Shown here: positions 1 to 5,955 of the stretch, one piece after another | How the letters are laid out: every line of letters starts with the position of its first letter | Numbering within the stretch: position 1 is the stretch's first letter | DNA from: Opitutia bacterium | GTDB lineage: Bacteria; Verrucomicrobiota; Verrucomicrobiia; Opitutales; JANYEO01 | Assembly: GCA_025363025.1 (NCBI GenBank) | Contig: JANYEO010000022.1 | Location: 1-10,100, forward strand | DNA length: 10,100 bases | Reading direction: 5' to 3' | Translations under genes and position numbers: made by a program | The notes under the pieces: generated by a model | Told to the model about the DNA's origin: nothing | What the model saw: only the letters and a program-made list of their open reading frames with translations | The model's database searches: none

Positions 1-1
1 C

Positions 2-250
2 GATTATTTAAAGCAAAACCCGAGTGCAACCGTTCTCCTCGAAGGCCATTGCGACTGGCATGGGACGACAGAGTATAACCTCGCCCTGGGGGATAAGCGG
101 GCTGTTATTGTGAAGGATTATTTAACGGAATTGGGTGTTGCCCCAGCGCGGATGGAAACGCTTTCTAAAGGTTCTTTAGAGGCAACCTTTAACCTGGATA
201 AGGTACAGGCTGGCAAGGACCGGAGGGTGGATATACTGCTTATGAAATAA
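2..250 (+). CDS. pal: Pal/OmpA-family peptidoglycan-binding lipoprotein, C-terminal part (5' end outside window)
   Basis: The reading frame is open from the first bases and ends at TAA 248-250, giving 82 residues of a C-terminal OmpA-like domain. The visible stretch EGHCDWHGTTEYNLALGDKRA matches the Pal hallmark EGHCDERGTxEYNLALGxRRA, and it is followed by the usual helix (VKDYLTELGV) and the LSKGS strand. The chain ends DRRVDILLMK. In this family the domain binds the diaminopimelate peptide of peptidoglycan and anchors the outer membrane, normally with the Tol system. The lipobox and N-terminus are outside the window, so lipoprotein status is inferred. The DWHG wording in place of DERG resembles what I recall of Opitutae proteins. 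The next gene downstream is convergent, so this gene ends its transcription unit here. It could instead be another OmpA-domain protein rather than the true Tol partner. Confidence 0.85.
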   Translation, partial: DYLKQNPSATVLLEGHCDWHGTTEYNLALGDKRAVIVKDYLTELGVAPARMETLSKGSLEATFNLDKVQAGKDRRVDILLMK

Positions 251-258
251 AAAGACGA

Positions 259-383
259 CGATTGAGCGCCGAAGGGCCTTATTTTGAGCGTTTACTGCGT
301 TCGGCGTACGCACCTACCTAAAGTAGGCTTACGTGCGCCTTGCTCGTAACCATCTCAAAATAAGGCCCTTCGGCACGCAATCG
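259..383. repeat. Long nested palindrome between convergent genes
   Basis: Two perfect 21-nt complementary arms lie at 268-288 and 354-374 (core GCCGAAGGGCC...TTTTGAG). After a 3x3 mismatch they are extended by a further 6 bp, CGATTG at 259-264 with CAATCG at 378-383. The 65-nt interior holds a second hairpin, CCTAC-CTAAA-GTAGG (about 313-327), flanked by imperfectly complementary GCGTACGC and TACGTGCGC blocks. It starts 9 bp after the pal stop and ends 55 bp before the stop of the opposing beta-barrel gene. That position would suit a bidirectional transcription end, but no U-run follows either arm, so it is not a classical intrinsic terminator. It looks more like a dispersed palindromic element. 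The folding is seen directly and the role is inferred. Confidence 0.8.
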
Positions 384-438
384 GGTGTGAGGGGGTAAGG
401 GGTAGACACTCCAAATCTCTCGATTTATAATGAGTCCT

Positions 439-1164
439 CTAGAAAGGGATGCTGTAGCGTAGGGAAAGGGACCAGATGCTGGGTTGGGCTTTGTAGATGT
501 TAATATCGCCTTCGGTATCATCGGTGGCTTGGAAGCTTGTGGTGAGGTAGTGGGTGTAGCCGAGTTCTAGCCCGAGGCGGTGGGTGCTTTTTAGCTCTTT
601 TTCTACCCCGATGCCGGCTAAGAGGGCGGTTGCGGTTTTCTTTTGGATGATTTGTATTTCGCTTGTGTCATAGCGCTTCCACTCCATAGGGCTGAAGGCG
701 GCACCGATAAAGGCGTAAGGGAGTAAGTCCGAGGCTTCACCGCAGACGTAGCCTACGCGTACTTTGCCCCCGAAGGTATAATTATAGGTGAGTTTGTCGT
801 GAATGGTAGATGAAGGGGGAGTAGATAATGGGTCTTTGGCGTGTATTACGAAGATTTCTTCATTCTTATTTGGGCTGTACTGGAAGAATATTTCTGGAGC
901 AATGCGCCAGGGGGTGTTTTGTACGGGCTCAAAGAGGTAGCCAATAAAGAGGCTGCCTTGAGGGGCATTTGTAGTGGTAGATTTATTAGGGCTGCTGCTG
1001 CGGGTAAGCTCTTTTTCGCTTTTAAAGTCTTCTTCTGTTTTGGCGGTGGTATGGCTATAGCCGAGGCTTGCACCGGCGTACCAGCCGGCCTCGAAAGCAG
1101 CTTGAGTAAGAGCGGGAGCGAGGAGGAGGGCGAAGGTCGCGAATAAAGGATGGGCTATTTTCAT
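439..1164 (-). CDS. Outer-membrane beta-barrel protein (OmpA-like/porin-family barrel)
   Basis: 241 residues. The N-terminal signal peptide (MKIAHPLFATFALLLAPALTQA) has a likely cleavage near residue 22, giving a mature start AFEAGWYAG. The body is a string of amphipathic strands with aromatic girdles: GWYAGASLGYS (27-37), SLFIGYLF (71-78), APEIFFQYS (89-97), YNYTFGGKVRVGYV (127-140), YAFIGAAFS (150-158), LLAGIGVEKEL (181-191), RLGLELGYTHYL (196-207) and WSLSLRYSIPF (231-241). The C-terminal Phe after alternating hydrophobics is the usual BAM recognition signal. This fits an eight-stranded OmpA/OprF-like barrel with no periplasmic domain. It has one cysteine (C141). The gene begins 40 bp after the stop of the 691-aa gene and is probably co-transcribed with it. 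No purine-rich ribosome site is visible upstream of ATG 1162-1164. The specific function is unknown. Confidence 0.75.
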   Translation of the reverse strand: MKIAHPLFATFALLLAPALTQAAFEAGWYAGASLGYSHTTAKTEEDFKSEKELTRSSSPNKSTTTNAPQGSLFIGYLFEPVQNTPWRIAPEIFFQYSPNKNEEIFVIHAKDPLSTPPSSTIHDKLTYNYTFGGKVRVGYVCGEASDLLPYAFIGAAFSPMEWKRYDTSEIQIIQKKTATALLAGIGVEKELKSTHRLGLELGYTHYLTTSFQATDDTEGDINIYKAQPSIWSLSLRYSIPF

Positions 1165-1204
1165 GGATTGAAAGGTGAAGGGTTTGTGCGTAAGTGATTA
1201 AAGA

Positions 1205-3280
1205 TTATTGCGATTGCGTTGGTTTTTTTGAGTCGGCTTGCCGGTATTTATTTAAAAACTGGGTGAAGGGGTTTTTGAATTGGGCAACAACAGGGATCGC
1301 TGCGAGGAAGAGGGATCTGCCAAATAATAGTCGGCCATTTTGCATAACGGCTAGGCGAGGCCAGTTGCCAATGAGCGTGTCTATCAAGCTTGGCTGTCTT
1401 GGGGCCTGGAAGGGAACGATGGCGTTAACAGGAACTAAAGCTTGATTATTAAGGACGAAACCTTGATTCATTTGGGGGAAGAAAAAAGACGGGAACGCGT
1501 TTTGGCCGTTTATGAGTCTTGCTAGGATATGCGTATAGGAGTTTGTGGGTGATGTAGCGGGTTGTGTGGGTAGCGGTTGTTGAGGGGCAGGCGTTTGCCT
1601 GAAGTTAAATAATGAACGGAATTGATTGGCTAGATCGACGTTATCGATATCGCGAATGAAGGGACGAAATTGTACTGGGTTATGAACAATGTGGGGGTGC
1701 AGTATAATAGCCATTGGGGCTGGTGGGGTAGGAGGGTTTGCGCTGACGGTGATTTGGGGCACTTGTATTTCTAAATCATCTTCAGTGGCTTCATCATTTT
1801 GTTTAAAATCATCTTGCTCTGCTTCTTTTATGCCATCGACGATGTATTGAGAGGAGCTTGAAGATGAGGATTGTTGTGGTACAGGGGATGCTGGTTGTTG
1901 CGCGGCTATGGATGCTTGTAGGGCAAGGCGTTGTTGTTCTAATTCTATTTGCTGGGCGGCGATATCTGCTTCTTGAATAAGGCGTCTTTCCTCGAGTGCA
2001 ATGCGTAGGGCTTCTTGTTCTAGTTGTGTGCGCTTAAAATCTGCGTCTTGAGCGAGACGTTGTTTTTCGATTTCTAAGGCTTCGTCTTGTTGTTGACGGC
2101 GTTGCTGTTCTTGTTCCTGTTGTTTAGCGGCGATGGCTGCTTTTTGAAGGAGCTGTTGTTTTAAAATTTCTATTTTTTCTTTTTTAAGTTTTTTAATGTC
2201 TGTAAGTTTTTTAAGCTTTTCTTCTTTAAGCTCTTGGTTAATTGAAGATTGTCTTTGGTTTTCTGCCATGCGTTTGAGTTCTAAGCGTTCTTTTTGCTTG
2301 AGTCTTTCACGTTCGAGGACAAGGGCTTGGCGCTTATATTCTGCTTCGGTATCGTTATTGTCTTCTTCTTCTTTAACGTCGGCATCTTCTTCGTTTTCTA
2401 TTATGAGACTGGACTGGCTTGAGGATACGGATAAAGGGGAAGTGGAAGGACTTTCTTCTAGGCAGAGAAAACGGGAGGGTTGCTGGTGTGGGGATTGTTT
2501 TAGGTGTGGGGAGACGACAGAATGGCCCATGGAGCCTTGATCGGGGTTGACAAGAGGGATGTTGTCTGGGGCTTGATAGTTTTGATAATCTTGTTGGGGA
2601 TTGTTGCGAAAGTTGTTGTCTGTGGTGACGAAGAATTTTCCAAGCATGTTGAAGAGGTTGACAGCGCCGAAAACGGGGGCGCGGTTAACGCCTGGCTGTT
2701 CTGCCGGGCGGTCCCAATTATGGTAACAGTAGAGGGCAATGGCCGTAAAAGTTGGGATGCCGATATAGGCGAGGTTTGTAAGGGTAAAGTAGCTTGAGGT
2801 GTCAGGGGTTGAGAGAGGGGTGTTGAGGGTTTCTGAGGATGAGGGAAGCGCTTTGGCGTTTAAGGTGTGCTGTAGTTGCTCTAAAGTTTGACTCAGTTTA
2901 TACTCCAGCATGTTGATATCATGATCTTTACTTTGTACGCGAAGTGCGCATTGAGACTCTAGAAGGGCTAGGGTGCCATTGTGGGTCGCTTGGCTGCAGG
3001 TAATGTCTGCGTAGCTGAGGTCTTTTAGTGCAAGAAGGGTTTCGCACTGTGAATGGCTGAGCTCTATTTTTGCTTCATGTAGTTGGTCTCTGGAATCTAG
3101 TTTTTCTTGGCAGCTTTGATTAAAGATTGTTTTAATTTCTTGTCCGGCTTTAATGGCTTCGGATTTATTTTCTGATACAGGTGCTGGCTGAGGCGTCTTG
3201 GTAGCGGCTTTAAATGCATTGGCTTCTATCGCTATGTTAAGTAGGTTGCAGATAAGGAAGCTTTTTAGTAGGTAATGCAT
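1205..3280 (-). CDS. Hypothetical exported/membrane protein with long Gln/Glu-rich coiled coil (691 aa)
   Basis: I do not recognise a family. Visible order: a signal peptide (1-22, ending EANA) with mature start FKAATK; a helical region with spaced cysteines (C57, C79, C95, C111), about 40-140; a Ser/Thr/Pro linker; a hydrophobic segment fit for one membrane span (about 165-185, YFTLTNLAYIGIPTFTAIALY); an Asn/Gln/Pro-rich stretch (190-275); an acidic Ser-rich patch (276-312); a long charged coiled coil (about 296-462) rich in Gln, Glu, Lys and Arg with degenerate repeats such as RLAQDADFKRTQLEQ and RLIQEADIAAQQIELEQ; a Ser run (471-477); a Pro-rich region (505-580); and a C-terminal part with a moderately hydrophobic stretch (about 650-668). 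If the signal peptide is cleaved and the internal segment stays in the membrane, the coiled coil would face the cytoplasm. The shape loosely recalls TolA-like linkers, but no TolA domain is seen. The start ATG has no Shine-Dalgarno. The reading frame is intact. Confidence 0.8.
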   Translation of the reverse strand: MHYLLKSFLICNLLNIAIEANAFKAATKTPQPAPVSENKSEAIKAGQEIKTIFNQSCQEKLDSRDQLHEAKIELSHSQCETLLALKDLSYADITCSQATHNGTLALLESQCALRVQSKDHDINMLEYKLSQTLEQLQHTLNAKALPSSSETLNTPLSTPDTSSYFTLTNLAYIGIPTFTAIALYCYHNWDRPAEQPGVNRAPVFGAVNLFNMLGKFFVTTDNNFRNNPQQDYQNYQAPDNIPLVNPDQGSMGHSVVSPHLKQSPHQQPSRFLCLEESPSTSPLSVSSSQSSLIIENEEDADVKEEEDNNDTEAEYKRQALVLERERLKQKERLELKRMAENQRQSSINQELKEEKLKKLTDIKKLKKEKIEILKQQLLQKAAIAAKQQEQEQQRRQQQDEALEIEKQRLAQDADFKRTQLEQEALRIALEERRLIQEADIAAQQIELEQQRLALQASIAAQQPASPVPQQSSSSSSSQYIVDGIKEAEQDDFKQNDEATEDDLEIQVPQITVSANPPTPPAPMAIILHPHIVHNPVQFRPFIRDIDNVDLANQFRSLFNFRQTPAPQQPLPTQPATSPTNSYTHILARLINGQNAFPSFFFPQMNQGFVLNNQALVPVNAIVPFQAPRQPSLIDTLIGNWPRLAVMQNGRLLFGRSLFLAAIPVVAQFKNPFTQFLNKYRQADSKKPTQSQ

Positions 3281-3346
3281 TTTAATTTTCAGTAAATTGA
3301 TTTTTATTCAAACAAGACGCTGACAAGTATTTAACTTTAGAGAGAA

Positions 3347-3374
3347 AGCCCTCTGGCTGATTAGACAGAGGGCT
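3347..3374 (-). terminator. Intrinsic-terminator-like hairpin after the Cys-Pro protein gene
   Basis: A perfect 9-bp stem (AGCCCTCTG 3347-3355 with CAGAGGGCT 3366-3374) encloses a 10-nt loop. Read on the minus strand it lies 33 nt after the stop of the upstream gene and is followed by TTTCTCTCT, a modest pyrimidine tail. It probably ends or weakens transcription from the 246-aa gene before the 691-aa gene. Some read-through is possible because the tail is not a clean U-run. Confidence 0.6.
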
Positions 3375-3407
3375 GTGTGTGTTAACTAAGGGCTTACGCG
3401 TTACTTT

Positions 3408-4148
3408 TTATATTGAGCTGATAACAGCTTGAAGCGCGGCTTTGAGGCGATTGATTGCATCGTTAGTTTTGGCATTGTCATCAAGTTCTTTTGCACGTCC
3501 TTTGAGGCTTTCAAGGGTGAGTGTTAGGAAGTCGATTGTGTCACCGGAGGTATTTGTAACTCCCCAATCCATAAACGCGTGTTCTACGATCATGAGGCTG
3601 GCGGTGGTAGCCGCATCATTGACGGCATCAAAGAAGATGTCTGCAGGGCTTCCGGTACTGGTGCCTGCACCGACTTTGATTTCTTCAATTGTATAAACAA
3701 TCATGTCTTTACCTAGTTTACTTAAGGTCTCTGATAGTCCGTGACTCATTTGTATGGCGCTGTCATGAGCTGCTGCTACTACGAGGGCTTTTTCTTGGCT
3801 GCATGTTGTGAATTCTAAAGTTGAGCACACTGTGGCTGTGCAGTCTGGACATGCAGGAATAACTGGACATGCGGGAATAACTGGGCATGCGGGAATAACT
3901 GGGCATGCCGCTGTGCAGTCTGGGCACGCAGGAATGACTGGGCAGGTTGGCGCACTCGTGCATGCGGCTTTGTCGATGTTGCATTGAGTGAGGTCTTTTT
4001 GGATCTGAGTTTTTTCTGCTGTACAATCTCCAAGTAATTTGGCGAACCCTGCGTGGGTATCAGCTTTTTCACCTGCTTTGAAGGCGCTGGCGGAGGTGGC
4101 GATGGCGAGGGTGCTGCCGATGAGCAGGCATTTGATGAGATTATTCAT
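3408..4148 (-). CDS. Hypothetical secreted cysteine-proline repeat protein (246 aa)
   Basis: No family is recognised. The signal peptide is residues 1-22 (ending TSASA), and the mature protein starts FKAGEKAD. Residues 42-116 hold 13 cysteines (42, 56, 63, 69, 75, 78, 82, 88, 94, 100, 103, 108, 116). The core is built from the hexapeptide CPVIPA at 69, 82, 88 and 94, alternating with CPDC motifs at 75-78 and 100-103. The C-terminal half (about 117-246) has no cysteine and looks helical: a hydrophobic region KDMIVYTIEEI, then AVNDAATTASLMIVEHAFMDW, and a final amphipathic helix ending AALQAVISSI. The CXXC pairs and regular spacing could form disulfides or bind metal in the periplasm or outside the cell; this is inference. 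The gene is divergent from metG and is followed by a hairpin terminator. ATG 4146-4148 is preceded by an A/T-rich leader without a Shine-Dalgarno. Confidence 0.8.
   Translation of the reverse strand: MNNLIKCLLIGSTLAIATSASAFKAGEKADTHAGFAKLLGDCTAEKTQIQKDLTQCNIDKAACTSAPTCPVIPACPDCTAACPVIPACPVIPACPVIPACPDCTATVCSTLEFTTCSQEKALVVAAAHDSAIQMSHGLSETLSKLGKDMIVYTIEEIKVGAGTSTGSPADIFFDAVNDAATTASLMIVEHAFMDWGVTNTSGDTIDFLTLTLESLKGRAKELDDNAKTNDAINRLKAALQAVISSI
3853..3906 (-). repeat. 18-bp tandem repeat, three in-frame units (CPVIPA)
   Basis: Three adjacent 18-bp units lie at 3853-3870, 3871-3888 and 3889-3906. The second and third are identical and the first differs at two positions. On the minus strand each gives one ACPVIP/CPVIPA hexapeptide. 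A fourth, diverged unit lies at 3928-3945 after a 21-bp CPDCTAA-coding spacer. The near identity of the units suggests recent expansion by slippage or unequal recombination. Because the unit is a multiple of three, copy-number change would keep the frame. Confidence 0.85.
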
Positions 4149-4299
4149 TTTTATAGGATTAAGGTTAGTTTGAGTTGTTGAGGAAACTGCATCTGGAAGT
4201 AAGTGTTTCTATGTATTTTTTGCTTCCTGATGGGATTTTAGATCGGTAATATTGGCTACATAGTTAATAATGAATTTTATCTTATTTTAGGCCTAATTC

Positions 4300-4329
4300 T
4301 TGTACTTGTTTATAATAATAAAATATTAA
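4300..4329 (+). promoter_or_regulatory. Candidate sigma-70-type promoter for metG
   Basis: TTGTAC (4300-4305) and TATTAA (4324-4329) are separated by 18 bp in an A/T-rich part of the 268-bp divergent spacer. They sit about 90 bp before metG. A competing -10 box, TATAAT, lies at 4311-4316 but has no good -35 partner at the right distance. The assignment rests on consensus resemblance only. The rest of the spacer (4149-4299) must also hold the minus-strand promoter for the 246-aa gene, which I could not place. Confidence 0.3.
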
Positions 4330-4358
4330 CTTAATGGGCGTTGAGGCGGGAGGCCTTT

Positions 4359-4412
4359 CCCCATTGACAGGAGAAATGGGGACGCAGCATGATTTGCGCC
4401 TCGCAAAAGCGA
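4359..4412 (+). promoter_or_regulatory. Two small hairpins in the metG 5' leader
   Basis: CCCCATT (4359-4365) pairs perfectly with AATGGGG (4375-4381) around a 9-nt loop. TCGC (4401-4404) pairs with GCGA (4409-4412) around AAAA, only 4 nt before the first ATG. Neither has a U-run, and I see no T-box conserved features or SAM-riboswitch core. They could affect translation start or transcript stability; no role is shown. Confidence 0.3.
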
Positions 4413-4416
4413 CCTT

Positions 4417-5955
4417 ATGACCATGAAGCGTTATTACATTACCACAGCTATTGATTATGCGAATGGAGCCCCACATTTGGGGCATGCCTATGAGAAGGTG
4501 TTGGCGGATGCCATCATCCGTACGCATCAGATGATGGGGGAGGAGACGTTTTTTTTAACGGGGCTGGATGAGCATGGACAAAAGGTGCAGCAGACGGCTG
4601 AGAAGCAGGGCCTCCCCCCGCAGGCTTTGTGTGACGCGGTGGCGGAGCGGTTTAAAAGCCTGTGTGCGCAGTTAGCTGTAAAGTATGACCGTTATGTAAG
4701 GACGACTGAGGCGGGGCATAAGGCCATAGTGCAGGCATTGCTTCAAAAATTATTTGATAATGGGCATATTTATAAGGCGTCTTACACGGGCTTCTACAGT
4801 GCGCGGGCAGAGCAATTCCTCCAAGAGAAGGACCGGAATGAAAATGGGACTTGGCCGGATATTTATGGGGAGGTGCATGAGGTGGTGGAGGAGAACTACT
4901 TCTTCCGCCTAAGCCAGCACCAGGATTGGTTAAGGGAGTATATTGAAGCGCATGAGGAGATTATCTTCCCCAAATTTCGGCGGGCGCAGATTTTAGAATT
5001 CCTCAAAGAGCCGCTTAATGATTTGTGTATATCCCGCCCTATTGAGCGCCTTAGCTGGGGGATACCGCTACCCTTTGATGCGGGGTTTGTAACCTATGTA
5101 TGGTTTGATGCGCTCCTTAACTATGTAACGGCTGCGGGGTATGGAACGCCTGAGTTTGAAAAAAATTGGCCTGCCGATGCGCATGTGATTGGCAAGGACA
5201 TCCTCGTGCCTCCCCATGCGGTGTATTGGCCTATTATGCTAAAGGTGTGTGAGATAGCGCTGCCAAAGTCCTTCATCGTGCATGGGTGGTGGTTGGCTTC
5301 CGGTGAAAAAATGTCTAAGAGTGTAGGGAATGTGGTGGACCCCCTTAGCCTGATAGAAGCTTATGGGGCAGATGCCTTCCGCTTCTTCCTCCTACGTGAA
5401 ATGAATGTGGGGCAGGATGGGGATTTTTCCCTCGAACGATTTGAGATACGATATAAAAGCGACCTTGGGAATGATTTGGGTAACCTCGTTAGCCGTTTGC
5501 TTAATATGGTAAGCCGCTATGCAGAGGGGAAGATACCGGCTGCAGGCTCTTTAGAAGAACCAGAAGAAACCTTAAAAGCCTTGGCTGAAAAAGCAGGCCG
5601 AGAGGTACCTGAGCTGTACCTGGGCTACCAATTCCACACCGGGCTTGAGAGTACGTGGGAGCTGGTGCGGGGGATTAACCGTTATGCGGAACTACGCGCA
5701 CCGTGGAAGCTAGCTAAACTTGTTGAAGCAGGAGATAAGGTACGCCTTGAGACGACCCTCGCGGTAATGGCGGAGGCGCTTAGAATTGTGAGTGTATTGA
5801 TAGCTCCGGTGATGCCGACTATTGCAACTGAAGTGCGCCGATTGATTGGCGTAGGCGTTGTTAAAAGCTTTGAGGAGGCAAAGGCCTGGGGGAATAGCTT
5901 AACGGGGAATGCGTTGGGGGCGGAAGGGGCTATATTGTTTCCAAGGAAAGAGTAA
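4417..5955 (+). CDS. metG: Methionyl-tRNA synthetase
   Basis: A cytoplasmic class Ia synthetase that charges tRNA-Met using methionine and ATP. The 512-residue product has the ATP-site motif HLGH (20-23, in APHLGHAYEK), TGLDEHG (48-54), the catalytic-domain helix WFDALLNYVT (229-238), GKDIL (259-263) and the KMSKS loop (298-302). It then has the helical anticodon-binding domain with GNLVSR (about 355-360) and APWKLAK (428-434). The connective-peptide region (124-165, GFYSARAEQFLQEKDRN) contains no cysteine, so the zinc knuckle of the E. coli enzyme is absent. There is no C-terminal tRNA-binding (Trbp111-like) domain, as in other short bacterial MetRS. Two ATGs compete, 4417 (MTMKRYY) and 4423 (MKRYYITT). 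The second fits the usual family N-terminus, and neither has a Shine-Dalgarno. The stop overlaps the menF start by one base, so the two genes are probably translationally coupled. Confidence 0.96.
   Translation: MTMKRYYITTAIDYANGAPHLGHAYEKVLADAIIRTHQMMGEETFFLTGLDEHGQKVQQTAEKQGLPPQALCDAVAERFKSLCAQLAVKYDRYVRTTEAGHKAIVQALLQKLFDNGHIYKASYTGFYSARAEQFLQEKDRNENGTWPDIYGEVHEVVEENYFFRLSQHQDWLREYIEAHEEIIFPKFRRAQILEFLKEPLNDLCISRPIERLSWGIPLPFDAGFVTYVWFDALLNYVTAAGYGTPEFEKNWPADAHVIGKDILVPPHAVYWPIMLKVCEIALPKSFIVHGWWLASGEKMSKSVGNVVDPLSLIEAYGADAFRFFLLREMNVGQDGDFSLERFEIRYKSDLGNDLGNLVSRLLNMVSRYAEGKIPAAGSLEEPEETLKALAEKAGREVPELYLGYQFHTGLESTWELVRGINRYAELRAPWKLAKLVEAGDKVRLETTLAVMAEALRIVSVLIAPVMPTIATEVRRLIGVGVVKSFEEAKAWGNSLTGNALGAEGAILFPRKE
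5943..5950 (+). promoter_or_regulatory. Purine-rich ribosome binding site for menF inside metG
   Basis: AAGGAAAG lies 4 nt before ATG 5955-5957, with its AGGA core about 7 nt upstream. This is the only gene start in the window with a recognisable Shine-Dalgarno. Together with the TAATG overlap it supports the 5955 start. Confidence 0.5.

Noticed and set aside
259..383. Classical bidirectional Rho-independent terminator
   Set aside because: The stem is far longer than usual, has a 65-nt structured interior and no U-run on either side, so a repeat element is the better description.
318..521. 67-codon minus-strand frame overlapping the palindrome and the barrel 3' end
   Set aside because: It overlaps the real gene in another frame and half of it is palindrome sequence; no sign of a protein family.
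841..1146. Plus-strand open frame of 101 codons inside the beta-barrel gene
   Set aside because: It is the antisense shadow of the barrel protein, whose signal peptide, strands and C-terminal Phe are coherent on the minus strand.
2196..2797. Plus-strand frames opposite the coiled-coil gene
   Set aside because: Ser/Leu-rich translations arise from the complement of Glu/Lys/Gln codons; no start context or recognisable domain.
3838..3945. Tandem repeats that could suggest a CRISPR or satellite array
   Set aside because: Units are adjacent 18-mers without unique spacers, in frame, and encode CPVIPA hexapeptides inside an open gene.
4330..4416. T-box or SAM riboswitch upstream of metG
   Set aside because: Only two short hairpins are visible; no T-box conserved sequence, no terminator with U-run and no SAM-aptamer core could be identified.
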